NCBI GenBank assembly: GCA_004335635.1
Contig: QAXH01001022.1
Coordinates: 1 to 33,797 of the forward strand
Source: Chloromonas sp. AAM2
Taxonomy: Eukaryota > Chlorophyta > Chlorophyceae > Chlamydomonadales > Chlamydomonadaceae
DNA length: 33,797 nt
Reading direction: 5' to 3'
Shown: piece by piece, positions 11,301-21,800 of the stretch
How the letters are laid out: each line of letters begins with the position of its first letter
Position numbering within the stretch: position 1 is the first letter of the stretch
Position numbers and translations under genes: made by a program
The notes under the pieces: model-generated
Database searches by the model: none
What the model saw: the letters and a program-made list of their open reading frames with translations, nothing else
What the model was told of the DNA's origin: nothing

Positions 11301-14300
11301 CCAGCAGCTGCGCCCGAGGCGGAGAAGAAACGCACGCCAGCGCCTGAGGCAGAGCAGGAACCAGTGCCTGAGACAGCCCCAGCCGTGGCCAAGGCTGAAG
11401 CTCTGTCAGAGCCAGAGGCGGTTCCTGTCACAGCAGCTGCTCCAGCTGCAGCTGCCACGCCTGCAGTTGCGGCTGAGGAAGCAAGGCCACCTACGCCTTT
11501 AGCTTCAGAAGTCAAGGAACAGTCTGCTCCTCCCGCGGCTGTCGTCAAGGAACTGGTTGTGGAGCCAGCAGCAGCACCTGTTGAGGCAGCACCCATGTCT
11601 CCCACTGCCCCACCCACGCCTGAGGTGCCTGCACCCACGCCAGCAGCAGGCCAGCCCCAGCCAGACTTAGAGCCTTCGCCCAATGTTCCCGCTGCAGCCA
11701 CTGCTGAAGCTGCAGCTCCTGCTGCCGCACTAGCACCTGTGGAAGCGGCAGCAGCGGTCCCAGCGGCAGCTCCAGCGGCGGCTCGGGCTGATAATGGTGT
11801 TGCTGCACATGCTGAGCCTGGCCCAGCAGCAGCGGCCCCAGCTGAGGAAGCAGCAGATGCCAGTGGCCCAGCGAATAAGGCTAAGAAGAGCCTGAAGGAC
11901 ATCACCAAGAGGGCGGATGCACGTGATGATCTGACAAACCGTGCTGATCCCTTTGCCGCCCCCAAGGCTGCCGCTGCACAGCAGGAGCCTGTGCCACAGC
12001 CAGCCAAGGAGATGGTTCCTCCACCTCCCCAGCGCCTAGAGGTGCCCACTGAAGAGGTGAGTGATGTGTTTATTTAATGTCAAACATACAGCATGGGATC
12101 AAGAGCATGAGCATGGGTAGTGATGAGTCACGTGATACAGGTGGTTGCGCGACACGCCTGGAATGCAGCACGTTTCTTTGCACTGGCAGGTCGTAAATGC
12201 ATCACCAGCGTGGCAGCCTTTTCTGGGTCAAATCCAAGCAGGCATGCTTAACGTGTATATCTGTGATGTTGTGGGCATGCGGTAATGGGCAGAGCATGTG
12301 GCTCAATGGCTTGCCTTCGGGTAGTGCACTGAGCATTGTTTGTCGCGTATGGTTGTCTGTTGGTGCAGGCTGCATCGGACAGCTGGGAGACATTGGAGGA
12401 GGCCACTGCAACCCCACCAGGCACAGATGATGCAGGAACCGGTGCGGACACATCAGGCCGAATGCGCTACACTAAGGATTTCCTCAAGTCTCTGGGGCGG
12501 TGTTACCAGCGTCCGACCGGTGAGTGAATCAGGTTATTATGATGTGACCTTCTGGATAGCCAGTTGACCCTCATGACTCGACTCTGCAACCTCTGCAACT
12601 TGCCGTCGCCGCAGTGCAGCTGCGTTATAATCTTTTGTGACTGTGTGCGTTGTTGCATTTGGTATCTTGCGTTAACCATGTTGATGTGTGTACGCTTATA
12701 TTGTGCTGCAGAGCTGGAGGGCAACTTCCCTTACCCAGAAATCCTGCTGGAATCAGCCCGTGATTTTGACAGTCCCGACGTGGCGTATGACCTCGCGTCT
12801 GCGGGCAGCGCGAATATGGGCCGCCAGGGTGGTGGTGGCAGAGGGGGCCCCGGAGGGCCCGCGCAAGGCGGCAGACCGGGAGATGAGTGGGGTGCGCGGC
12901 GTGGCGGGCCCGGAGCCAATCAGTACCAGCCACAGGTGTGTGTGGGCAGTGATGGCATGCTTTTAGCTGCATGTGGTGCATTGTCCCTTTAGTTTGGGGT
13001 GGGCATCCATGTTGTCCTGACCCGTGTCGGTTGGCTGAGTGAGACACCGCAAATTCGTCCCACGGGTTTGTTGAATCTGGTTGGAAGACTTTGTGCCCAG
13101 GACGTCCAAGCGCAGTGGCATTTCTTTCCGTCAGCGTTGTGTAATTGATCTGCTGTTGTTGTGCCGCAGGATCCTCGCATGGGCCCTGGAGGGCGCGGCG
13201 GGCCCATAGGCCGGGACACGCCCCGGGGCGGGGGCATGGAGCGGCGCAGCTCTCAGCAGGTGGACGACAAGTGGGACAGGCGCGGGCAGCCCCTGGCCTC
13301 AGCCGGGCCGCGGGGCGGGCGCAACGACAGCATGTCAATGTCACGCGGCGCCAGTGGCGCGCTGCACCGCACTGAGAAGCGATTTGTCGTGGGCCAGCAG
13401 ATGGGACCCGACCCAGAGGAGGAGAAGCGCCAGAAGCAGTTCCAGGGCATCCTGAACAAGATCACGCCAGACAACTTCGAGCGCCTCACACTGAAGGTGT
13501 GTATAGCTTTGGCTTCTGCATGTGGAGCATTACTTTCTGCTTGAGTTCCTTTTTTTGTCATGGACTTGTGACAGTAGGTCATGCATTGGCGCTTGCTTTG
13601 CGTGCTGTATGGCCTGCCTGTGCATTTGCTGTGCGTGGCAACCTTGTCCTGCTGCGATCAGTGCTGAGGCATCAAGTTCGAGTGACCCACCATTTCAATG
13701 CAACCTCTGCGCCATGCATGTCCTGCACACATGTGAGCAAATTCTCAGCCTCTCATGAGAATGTCAAGTCACCTCAGCCCGCCCGCTTGTCCCTGTGTCT
13801 CATGCGCCTGTTGGCTTTTAATCTGCAGATTCTTGAAGAGGTCGGCATCACCGAGCAGCAAACCCTGGAAGGGCTTATTGACAAGATCTTTGACAAGGCT
13901 CTCACAGACACACACTTTTGCGAGCTGTACGCCAGGATGTGCAAAGCCCTCTCAGAGAACGAAAAATGTCCAAAGGTGCGGCGCAGCCAGCCTGCTTCTT
14001 GCATGTGCATTTTTGACCACACTCGTGGAATGCAAAGCAACATGTCCATTATTGATTGGCTGGCTGAACCGACCTGGCCTGCGTGGCGCTGTCCAGTAAC
14101 TGGCTGTCCCAACCGGCCTGTCTTGCCTCCATTTTGCAGTTCCCCAATCCGGAACCTGGTGGCAAGCCCATTGATTTGCGCCGCCTGCTGCTCTACAAGT
14201 GCCAGGAAGAGTTCGAGAAGGGTAGCAAGGTGAGGCGCATGCCAGATGTAGCTGTGCGAGGCGCATGCTGGCTGGTACGCCACCATGCCTTCCTTGATGT

Positions 14301-17300
14301 GGCGTGTTTCTATCCTTGCTGCCTGTGGCCACTGATCTGGCTCTGTCGTCTGGCAGCTGGGGAGCGTCTACGTGCAAGTGGCCCACATGGATGGGCTTGA
14401 TTGGATGGGCTGATCAGGCTCAGACCTGGACACAGTGAGAATGTTTTTCATGCGGGTTCATTGCCCTTAACAGGCCATGGAGGATGTCGCTGCTAGAGAG
14501 GCCAAGGAGGCGGTGGACGGGCCCGAGGGGGACAAAGCCACACCCGCAGCGGAGGTGGGGCACAGGGGCACAAAGGTGCCCAGCTTTTTGTGATCAGCCA
14601 TGCCCACAGCAGATGTGACTGCAATCTGCTTGCACTCTACAGCTATTGCTCCGCATGCTCAGTCATCAGTGTGGGAACGCAGGTACTTGGTATTTTGACT
14701 GTGGCCCTGTACGCACAGCTCCGTGGCCCTGCAAGTCTTGCAAGAACCTTACAGCGCACAATTGGCCAGTGGCTTGCTTTGTTTCTTCATTAATGTGTGT
14801 TACCTCGGTGTTGTGCAGGAGGAGGAAGGTGAGATCGCTCCCGCTGCGGCCCAGGCTGCGGCCCCCGTGGAGGATACCCCCAAGCCGCTCACGCCCGCGG
14901 AGCAACGCCTGGCCGAGCGCAGGGCAGCGGATGCGGACCGCGCAGCACGCCGCCGCATGTTAGGCAACATCCAGTTCATTAGCTACCTTTATAAAATGGG
15001 ACTTCTCACAGAACGGTGAGCAGCAGCAGATCTGCATGCAATAGGGGCGTGCAGAGATACTTGCATCCGAAGCTTGGCATGTTTGTTTGCAGTGTGCGCC
15101 ATTGGGTCTTAGATAGTTTAGGTGTATCACTGCATCGCTTGGTTCTTGCGCATGTTTAATGCTGTTCCAATTTCCTGGTTGTTGACCATGAGTTATCTAG
15201 ATTGCTTCTGGCAAGCCTCAAGCTAATGTTGACTGCTTCTCCCTGTTGTGCAGCACATGCTGTCCCATCTGGTCATTTGCTGCTGTTTGAGTTTTGCTGA
15301 TAAGGTTCTGCCTTACTGATGTGTTGCCTTGCCTTCCTTCTTCGCAGCATCCTTCACTCTTGCATCGTCACCTTGCTCAAGGAGCAGGAGAGTCCTAGGC
15401 CCGAGGACGTGGAGTGCCTTTGCAAGCTCATGGGCACAGTGGGCGCGCAGCTGGATGCAACCCTAAAGAACGAGCACAAGCAGGCTATGAAGGCGTACTT
15501 CGACCGCCTGGCGCGCATGCGGGACAACAAGAAGCTGGAGAGCCGGATCAGGTTCATGATCCAGGTGGGCGGCACTCTCAGGATGAGAGCGACCAGCTGG
15601 GGCAGACTTAGCTGAGGAAAGAAGGCCCACAAGCTTTCGGCAGGCCATGTGGGTAAAGGCCTAGCCTTCAGTTTTGGCTGTTGCGCATGCGTAATTTGGT
15701 TGCACGCCCTAGGAATTAAACCCGTTATTCTTTTCCGTGTGTAGGATGTGTTGGACCTCAAGGCCCACCACTGGGTGCCACGCACCAAGAAGGAAGGGCC
15801 GAAGAAGATCGAGGACGTGCATCGCGAGGCACAGCAGGAGTTGCTGGCGCAGCAGCAGCGGGATCGCGACGAACGGCGCGGCGGCGACAGACGCGGTGGG
15901 GACCGGTATGGTGGCGGCCCACCCCCGGCCCGCAGCAATTTTGACCGGTTGTTATCCAAGGATGAGGTTCCCAACAAGCCCATGATGTCGATGGCACGGA
16001 CCACAAGCAACGAGTTGTCGTTCCGGCCAGGCGGCGCGTTTGGGGCGCAACGGAATGCCCGCAATGCCAGTCCCAGCCCCGCAGTTGCGGCTTCTGCGGC
16101 TTCTGCAGCCATTAGTGCAGTGAACGCAGTGGCCGCTTCACGGCCTTCACCAGCGGCGTCAGCGGCTCCTACACCAAGGGCGGTAGCAGCACCATCTACT
16201 CCTACACTGTCTCGTGAGGAGATGCGCAGATCAGGTACGACCACATTCATGCAAGGGTGCTCAACCAGGTCTGCATCAGGTAGCTGAGTGGATGTAGTAG
16301 GGGTGGGCGTACATGCGTCACACGTCAACGCCTCAGAAGATGCTGTGCTGAGGCAGTAAGATGTCTGATGTGTTGCTGAATATGAATGGGTAAGGGCAGG
16401 TCAAGGCACACCTCTGCGTGCTATCTTGCAGAAGAGCGACTATTTGCCTGTTTGTCTGAATTGGCCCTGGCTGTTGCACATGGCGAACTGATCAGGCCCA
16501 TGCGGTCTTGGCTGTTGCTCTTGGCAAATGGCAAATCGATTGCACTTTCTGCTCCCTGCAGTTGAAAATGCAGTCGAGGAGTTCTTTGCTGCTCGCTCAA
16601 CAGAAGAGATGCTGCTTGCATTTGCCGACCTGCGATCTCGAGGCGGCAACATGAGCATGGTGTTCCAGTTTGTTGTGAACCGTGCTCTGGAGCAACGAGG
16701 CATGGACTTGAAAGAGCGCCTGCCTCCTTTTGAGGAGGTATTCAGTGCGGCTCTGGACAAGCCACCTGCGGAGGGCGGGCTCACAGGGGCTGAATTCCAG
16801 GAAGGCGTGCTATCATACGTGCAGGAGCTGCACGAACTTCTGGGCGACCAGCCCATGGTGAGCCCAGGCTCAGGCTATCAGCGCTAATCGTTCAACAGTC
16901 TGTGCGCACCACTCAATCCACTTCCGCACTGACGGGTTTGTTTGGCTATGGGCTAACTCCAGCAGTTAGCCAACAGTCTGCATGTATTACTCGAGCCATT
17001 CTCGCGTTTGTGATCCCATGTGCTTGGCAATCTTTGTTGGCTTTAGGTTGGTTTTACTGTCGCATGTCTGTTGTGCGATCTGACATGCGGCGGAGCTGAA
17101 TTGTAGCACTTGCGAGCTGACATGCGGCGGAGCTGAATTGTAGCACTTGCTGAGCACAGCTGTCTGCTGATGCACACTATGCCGTTTTCCTGCAGGCCGC
17201 CAAGATGTTGGGACCATTGGTTGGCCGTTTCGTGTCGTCTGGCACGCTTTCCCTCAAGGATGTGCTGGGAGAGGTGCTCCAAGTGCCCCCCGAAGAGGAG

Positions 17301-17848
17301 GCCGAGTCCCAGGACCCACCTCTGGTGGCGGTGGGAGGGGCAAGCGATCTGCTCATTGCCACCATGACAAGGTGAGCAGAAGCGATTTGCATGAGTGGGT
17401 GTGCTCATGGCATGTCAGGGTGCGCTGCTGCTGGCATGACATGCGTGTTTGCGTCTGGGCAGCTGGCAGGCAACGTATGCAAGATTGCAGTTTGTATGTA
17501 TGGATTTGTTCCGACCACCAGTCCAATTGCGGCTGTCTGTGTCATGGAATACCCAATGAGTAGCCATGCTGTCAATACATTCCACAAGCAGGCTACATGT
17601 CATGCTAGCAGGAGGCGTTTCTGGGTTTACGCTTGTGCGTGAGGAATGCGTGCCGTGGACTGGCAAGCGATGTTGGGTGTCTTTTGCGCAGGGTCGTGGA
17701 TCTCAAGGGGGCAGAAGACGCTGCAACAATGTGGAAGGAGACAGGATTGAGCGCTGCATCCTTCTTTGATGAGATAACGCGCGAGGAACCCGACGAAATA
17801 AAGCAGAAAGTAGACAAGGCAGGACTGGGTTTTCTCATCGAAGCCTGA
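8348..17848 (+). CDS. EIF4G: Eukaryotic translation initiation factor 4G (plant-type eIF4G)
   Basis: eIF4G is the scaffold that joins the cap-binding protein eIF4E, helicase eIF4A, eIF3 and poly(A)-binding protein on mRNA. Eighteen exons are read: 8348-8457, 8542-8636, 8752-8886, 8974-9098, 9239-10622, 10995-12056, 12369-12519, 12712-12935, 13170-13496, 13829-13975, 14140-14229, 14474-14554, 14819-15015, 15348-15564, 15745-16234, 16562-16857, 17196-17371, 17692-17848, giving about 1,820 residues. In order: an RGG-like Gly-rich N terminus; a long Pro/Ala/Gln/His-rich region containing RRTIIIKNPLTG (from 10427); an eIF4E-binding-like YTKDFLK (12468-12488); an RGG linker; a MIF4G domain from FQGILNKITPDNFERLTLK through RIRFMIQ; and a C-terminal MA3 domain from VENAVEEFF. 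It ends without a W2 domain, as in plant eIF4G. Exon 6 has a one-base phase conflict (see findings); all other phases agree. The ATG at 8348 opens a typical Gly/Arg-rich N terminus. Confidence 0.93.
17080..17150. repeat. Tandem duplication of 37 bp inside an eIF4G intron
   Basis: TGACATGCGGCGGAGCTGAA begins at 17081 and again at 17118, and the match continues through TTGTAGCACTTGC in both. It lies in the intron 16858-17195, just upstream of the acceptor. The near-identity of the copies implies a recent duplication. Confidence 0.9.
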
Positions 17849-17883
17849 GCAGGCTCTTTGGCATGCCTCCCGTCCAACAAGAA

Positions 17884-17903
17884 GTTTGCCAGTTCTGGGA
17901 CAA
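17884..17903 (+). repeat. 20-bp dispersed motif, just after the eIF4G stop codon
   Basis: An exact copy of GTTTGCCAGTTCTGGGACAA, 35 bases after the stop codon, so almost surely within the eIF4G 3' UTR. The A-rich run beside it is weaker here (CAACAAGAA). Confidence 0.9.
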
Positions 17904-18303
17904 TTTGAGTTTGGGTCAGTGACACAGTGTACCATTTTGGTTCAGTGTCGTGCAACTTAGACTGACAAAAGCAGGGCTGCTATGTCGGCTTGACATGTAC
18001 TTCCTGTGCTAGTGTCACTGGCTAGCTACTGGTACGCAAGACAGAAATAACCGTCAAAGGGAAAATGGGTTCCAAGACAGACTTGACTGGTGGGATACCT
18101 GACCATTGAAGCATTACAAAGTAAGCCCCGACTCGCATAGGTCGCAGGGCTGGTGCTGCTAGCTAGCACACGGACGTCCATGAGACACTACTCTAATATC
18201 AAGTGCTTAAAATTGTGTCTGCAGGATGCGGTTGCTGACCGGCTTTTGCCTGCGTTGCCTGGCCAGCGAGAGAGGTTTGCTTAGTATGGTGTTCTCGTGC
18301 TTC

Positions 18304-18308
18304 TGTAA
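18304..18308 (+). promoter_or_regulatory. Possible polyadenylation signal TGTAA for eIF4G
   Basis: TGTAA is the usual polyadenylation signal of green algae. This is the first one after the eIF4G stop codon, about 455 bases downstream. A five-base match can be chance. Confidence 0.3.
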
Positions 18309-18602
18309 ACACATGGTTCACCGGCCCAGACTTTTCATGTGTGGCACTTGAGATATGTAGCTCATCCCTTCCGATTCGCGTAAAGCAGCTGTTGCATGTC
18401 TGCGAGTAGCTCGCGGACAATCAGTGTCAAACAGTGTTTTCATCGAGCAAATGACGAAGCATTGGAGAGGTGGTACCCGGTATGGGGCAGCTACGTCTCC
18501 ATCATGCATGGTGAGAGGGCGACCTCACCAGCCTCTCCTTGCCTGACCAGCAGAAAAGAACACATAACAGCGTAGTCGCACTACTGTTCTTCACAAAAAA
18601 AA

Positions 18603-18622
18603 GTTTGCCAGTTCTGGGACAA
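18603..18622 (+). repeat. 20-bp dispersed motif, upstream of the phosphodiesterase promoter
   Basis: An exact copy of GTTTGCCAGTTCTGGGACAA, preceded by an A-run and followed by TTTGATAG. It lies about 120 bases upstream of the TATA box at 18744. Confidence 0.9.
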
Positions 18623-18720
18623 TTTGATAGTTCATGGACTCTGTTTTTGTGAGAGCGCACACAGCTTACATGGGTCCTCTGTAACTGTAAGGTCAGGTTT
18701 GTACTGAAGGCGCGCCCCTT

Positions 18721-18743
18721 GTTGACAAGTCAGCCTTGTCGAC
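18721..18743. promoter_or_regulatory. Inverted repeat abutting the TATA box
   Basis: GTTGACAAG (18721-18729) and CTTGTCGAC (18735-18743) form arms with one mismatch around a 5-base centre. They sit directly against the TATA box, a position suited to a dimeric regulator. The function is inferred from position alone. Confidence 0.45.
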
Positions 18744-18751
18744 TATATAAA
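18744..18751 (+). promoter_or_regulatory. TATA box of the phosphodiesterase gene
   Basis: TATATAAA, a perfect TATA box in intergenic DNA. Transcription would be expected to start near 18775, which leaves about 100 bases to the candidate start codon at 18882. No gene other than the phosphodiesterase begins downstream. Confidence 0.65.
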
Positions 18752-18881
18752 GTGGCTGTTGCAACAGCCCGTGCAGCTGCAGCCCAAGGCAACTAGTGGT
18801 CCAGGCAATTGACTAATAACGGTTCGCGCGATGATAAGACTCATGGGCCTTATTGGTGCTACTTTTCTAGGAATTTGATAC

Positions 18882-21800
18882 ATGAGCAGCAGCGCGTCTT
18901 CACACATCCTTCGCTTTGAGTGGCCGGTACGGTTGGCCGTACCAATGGCGGTTGATGACCAACAGTTTTGGGGCCCGCTTGGCTACGCTGCAAATGAATG
19001 CTCCAGCAACACAGGAGTCATGGACGGCTGAGTGGGGAGAAAATGGCTTCGCAACCGCAGCCAGCTGTCGGAGAGCCCAAGAGAAGCTGCTTGAAACTCA
19101 AGGTGTGGCTGACTCTTATTTGTTATCCTCTGGTATTCTGGTGGATTTAACATGGCCGCAAGACGAACAGAACAATGGACTTGACTCGACATTGGGCAGC
19201 TTGCATGGTTGACGAACTTGACTTTGCACAAGCTGCACGCACCGTTCTGGCATGATGCTCCATGTGCAACGTGATGCGAATACACTCTGCTGCCTGTAGC
19301 CCAGTGCAACCAATGCAATCAACGCCTATGCCGCCATCATTCAATCCTCAGTCCACGTTCAGTCCATGTCTAGCATTATGCCACATCTTGCCCTTGTAAC
19401 AACCTTCCCAGTCCTTGCCGAGCGTGCATTTGCAGGCTACAACCGAGTTGGTCCGCCAAAGCCCTCACATCCTGCTGGTACCTTTAGGCGTATTCGCCGT
19501 GTTTTGTGGCCTTGGCATATATGGAGTGTTTGCTGGGTCACAGAGTCTGGAATCTCAAGCCAGGTGAGAGTCTACACACTTCACAGGGAAGGCATTGCCC
19601 ATAAGCATGCTCATGACTGAAGTTGGCAAATTGTCTGCGGGCCAGACTACCTAGGACGTGGTCCACCAACATGGGGCTGCACGCCGGCATGGGAGAGGAA
19701 CATTTACACATGAACATGGGGGACAAAGGAACTCCATGCGCTCATATGTCAACATCGGCTTTGGTTTGCGTCAAGTTGCTTGCGACCTTGGAATGCACTC
19801 GTGCGCAATCCCACTGCCAAGAGAAAAGCGCCTCCATTCTTGCGGTTCTTGGATTGCCTGCTAACCAGTTTGGTCTTACACATGCTTGTCTAATTCATCC
19901 CTTCCTTTTGCCAGCCATTGCCGCCTTGTGAGCGCCAGCCAAAAGGCAGCCGAATAACTGGTTGGGGATGGCCAACCCATAATCCACTAGGCAAGCAGGT
20001 GAGGCCACTCGCTGGCTGACATGCCCAGGCAAATGCCGGGCGTCGATCAACGCTAGCAGGTGATGCCACCTGTTGACTGACGTGTTCAGACACCAACTGT
20101 TGATACTTTCGACCTGGCTGTTTGCTCGTGCTTGACTCGCAGGAAGACAGCCAGCTATGAAATCAGCATCGCAGCTGAGTCCCTGAATGTTGAGGTTCAG
20201 CATGCAGCAGTGCCCCTCACACAGGTGGCTGACTATGTGCGCTTCATTCCAGACTGGTCCCAGCTGCAGTCGGTATGGCGACCCGTGGCTTCCAGTGTTT
20301 GGAAGGCGGTGAGTGGTACAGCGATCGCCACAGTGTTGGGAAGGCGGTGAGTGGTACAGCGATCGCCACAGTGTTGGGAAGGCGGTGAGTGGTACAGCGA
20401 TCGCCACAGTGTTGGGAAGGCGGTGAGTGGTACAGCGATCACCACAGTGTTTGCAGAAGCACATCATGTTGTGACGACGTGCACTGTCCACCATTGCGAC
20501 GCGCTTGATATGTTATGCATGCATGTGTAGGACATCATATGCCACCGTCAAACAAGGGCAGAGTCACACAGCAGGCCACATGCTGTCAGCGGATATATTT
20601 GTTCATTTAGTAAGGGCCCTGTGAATTTGTCGTACTGTGCAATAGCGAGGAGGATCTCTGAGCACATGACGCAGCATGAACAACCGTTGGCAGGATTCAG
20701 GGCGTCATTGACACATGTGATGCGGCTGGTCAGTTTGTCCCTGATGACTCAGGCCGCTCACATGCCTCCTCATCGGATCAACTGTCGAGATGGCCACTGC
20801 ACCTGAGGAACGTGCTTGTTAGTGGTTACTTGCTTCCAGATGACAACATGGCTCATCCGATCCACTGAGACTGGATCGCTGGGGCATCTGTGGACGCACA
20901 ATATCATTGGGCAGCCCTGGCTGTCTGACCCATCTAAGGAGTCAGAGTAGTGCATCACATGGCTGCCCATTTCTTGCTTGCTGCCCAGGTCCCGAAAGGC
21001 GCAATTGCGATGATGCTCATGCCCCAAGGCCACCTTGAGCTGCTCCATCCTGCGGACATCTGGCCAACCAGCATGCACTTGGACGTGTTGGCACCCAGCT
21101 CCCCATACCGGTCATACTTCGCCCATGCCATGCAAAACCGTACGAGCAAACTGACATTTGCAGGTGGGTTGACCGGCCCAGACATGCACAGCACTGCTCA
21201 TCCTTACTCGCCTAGCATATCCTACCCTTCATTCCTCGTGCATTTGCTGTCGTCCTGTTGGCAATCAAGTCCCTGCCTAGCCTGAAATGCACTTGATTGT
21301 TTGCAAGCTGAGTGCGGGTGGTTCCTGCAACATTCGCCGCCTCTTGTTTGGTTCAGCAGATCTCGTGTTTCCTCGCTGTTTATGACTCCCTGCTTTTCGG
21401 ACCCGGCCAAGCTGTCCTTGGTTTGGTGCTTCATGTCGCAGCTTGGCACTAAATTTCCATGCGTCCTGTGCTATCGCCTGATGGGCGCTTGACCTGAATT
21501 GGTTGTCCTCATGCCATGGGTGCACAGACAATCTTTTTCTTATTCCCCTGTCACAACCAGCGACATTTGTGTCACAACGTGCAGTCCCGTTTTCACTGGT
21601 CAGCTCACTGTAACGCTCATCTCCAACTCCTGCCGCTTCTTGACTAGAAGTATTTGATTATTGTATGCCAGCATTTGTTTGGTGGCCTGGAGTTGTGCTC
21701 TCTGCAAGGGGCAGCAAAACTGTCTCAAGGTGCAGCAAAGCAGCAGCTGAAAACCAAGCGACAGAGTGTTTTCCTTGCCTTATTTGCTATGAATGCATTG

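Noticed and set aside
11243..12049. Long minus-strand open frame, 268 codons, rich in Ala/Gly/Ser
   Set aside because: It is the complement of the Ala/Pro-rich eIF4G exon; GC-rich low-complexity coding DNA gives long antisense frames.
15354..16328. Minus-strand open frame of 324 codons
   Set aside because: It runs across two eIF4G exons and the intron between them, whose plus-strand phases and MIF4G similarity are clear; no domain is seen on the minus strand.
16434..16561. Earlier acceptor (TTGCAG at about 16430) for the MA3 exon of eIF4G
   Set aside because: Reading from it reaches TGA at 16562-16564 in the phase required; the acceptor before 16562 restores the conserved MA3 start.
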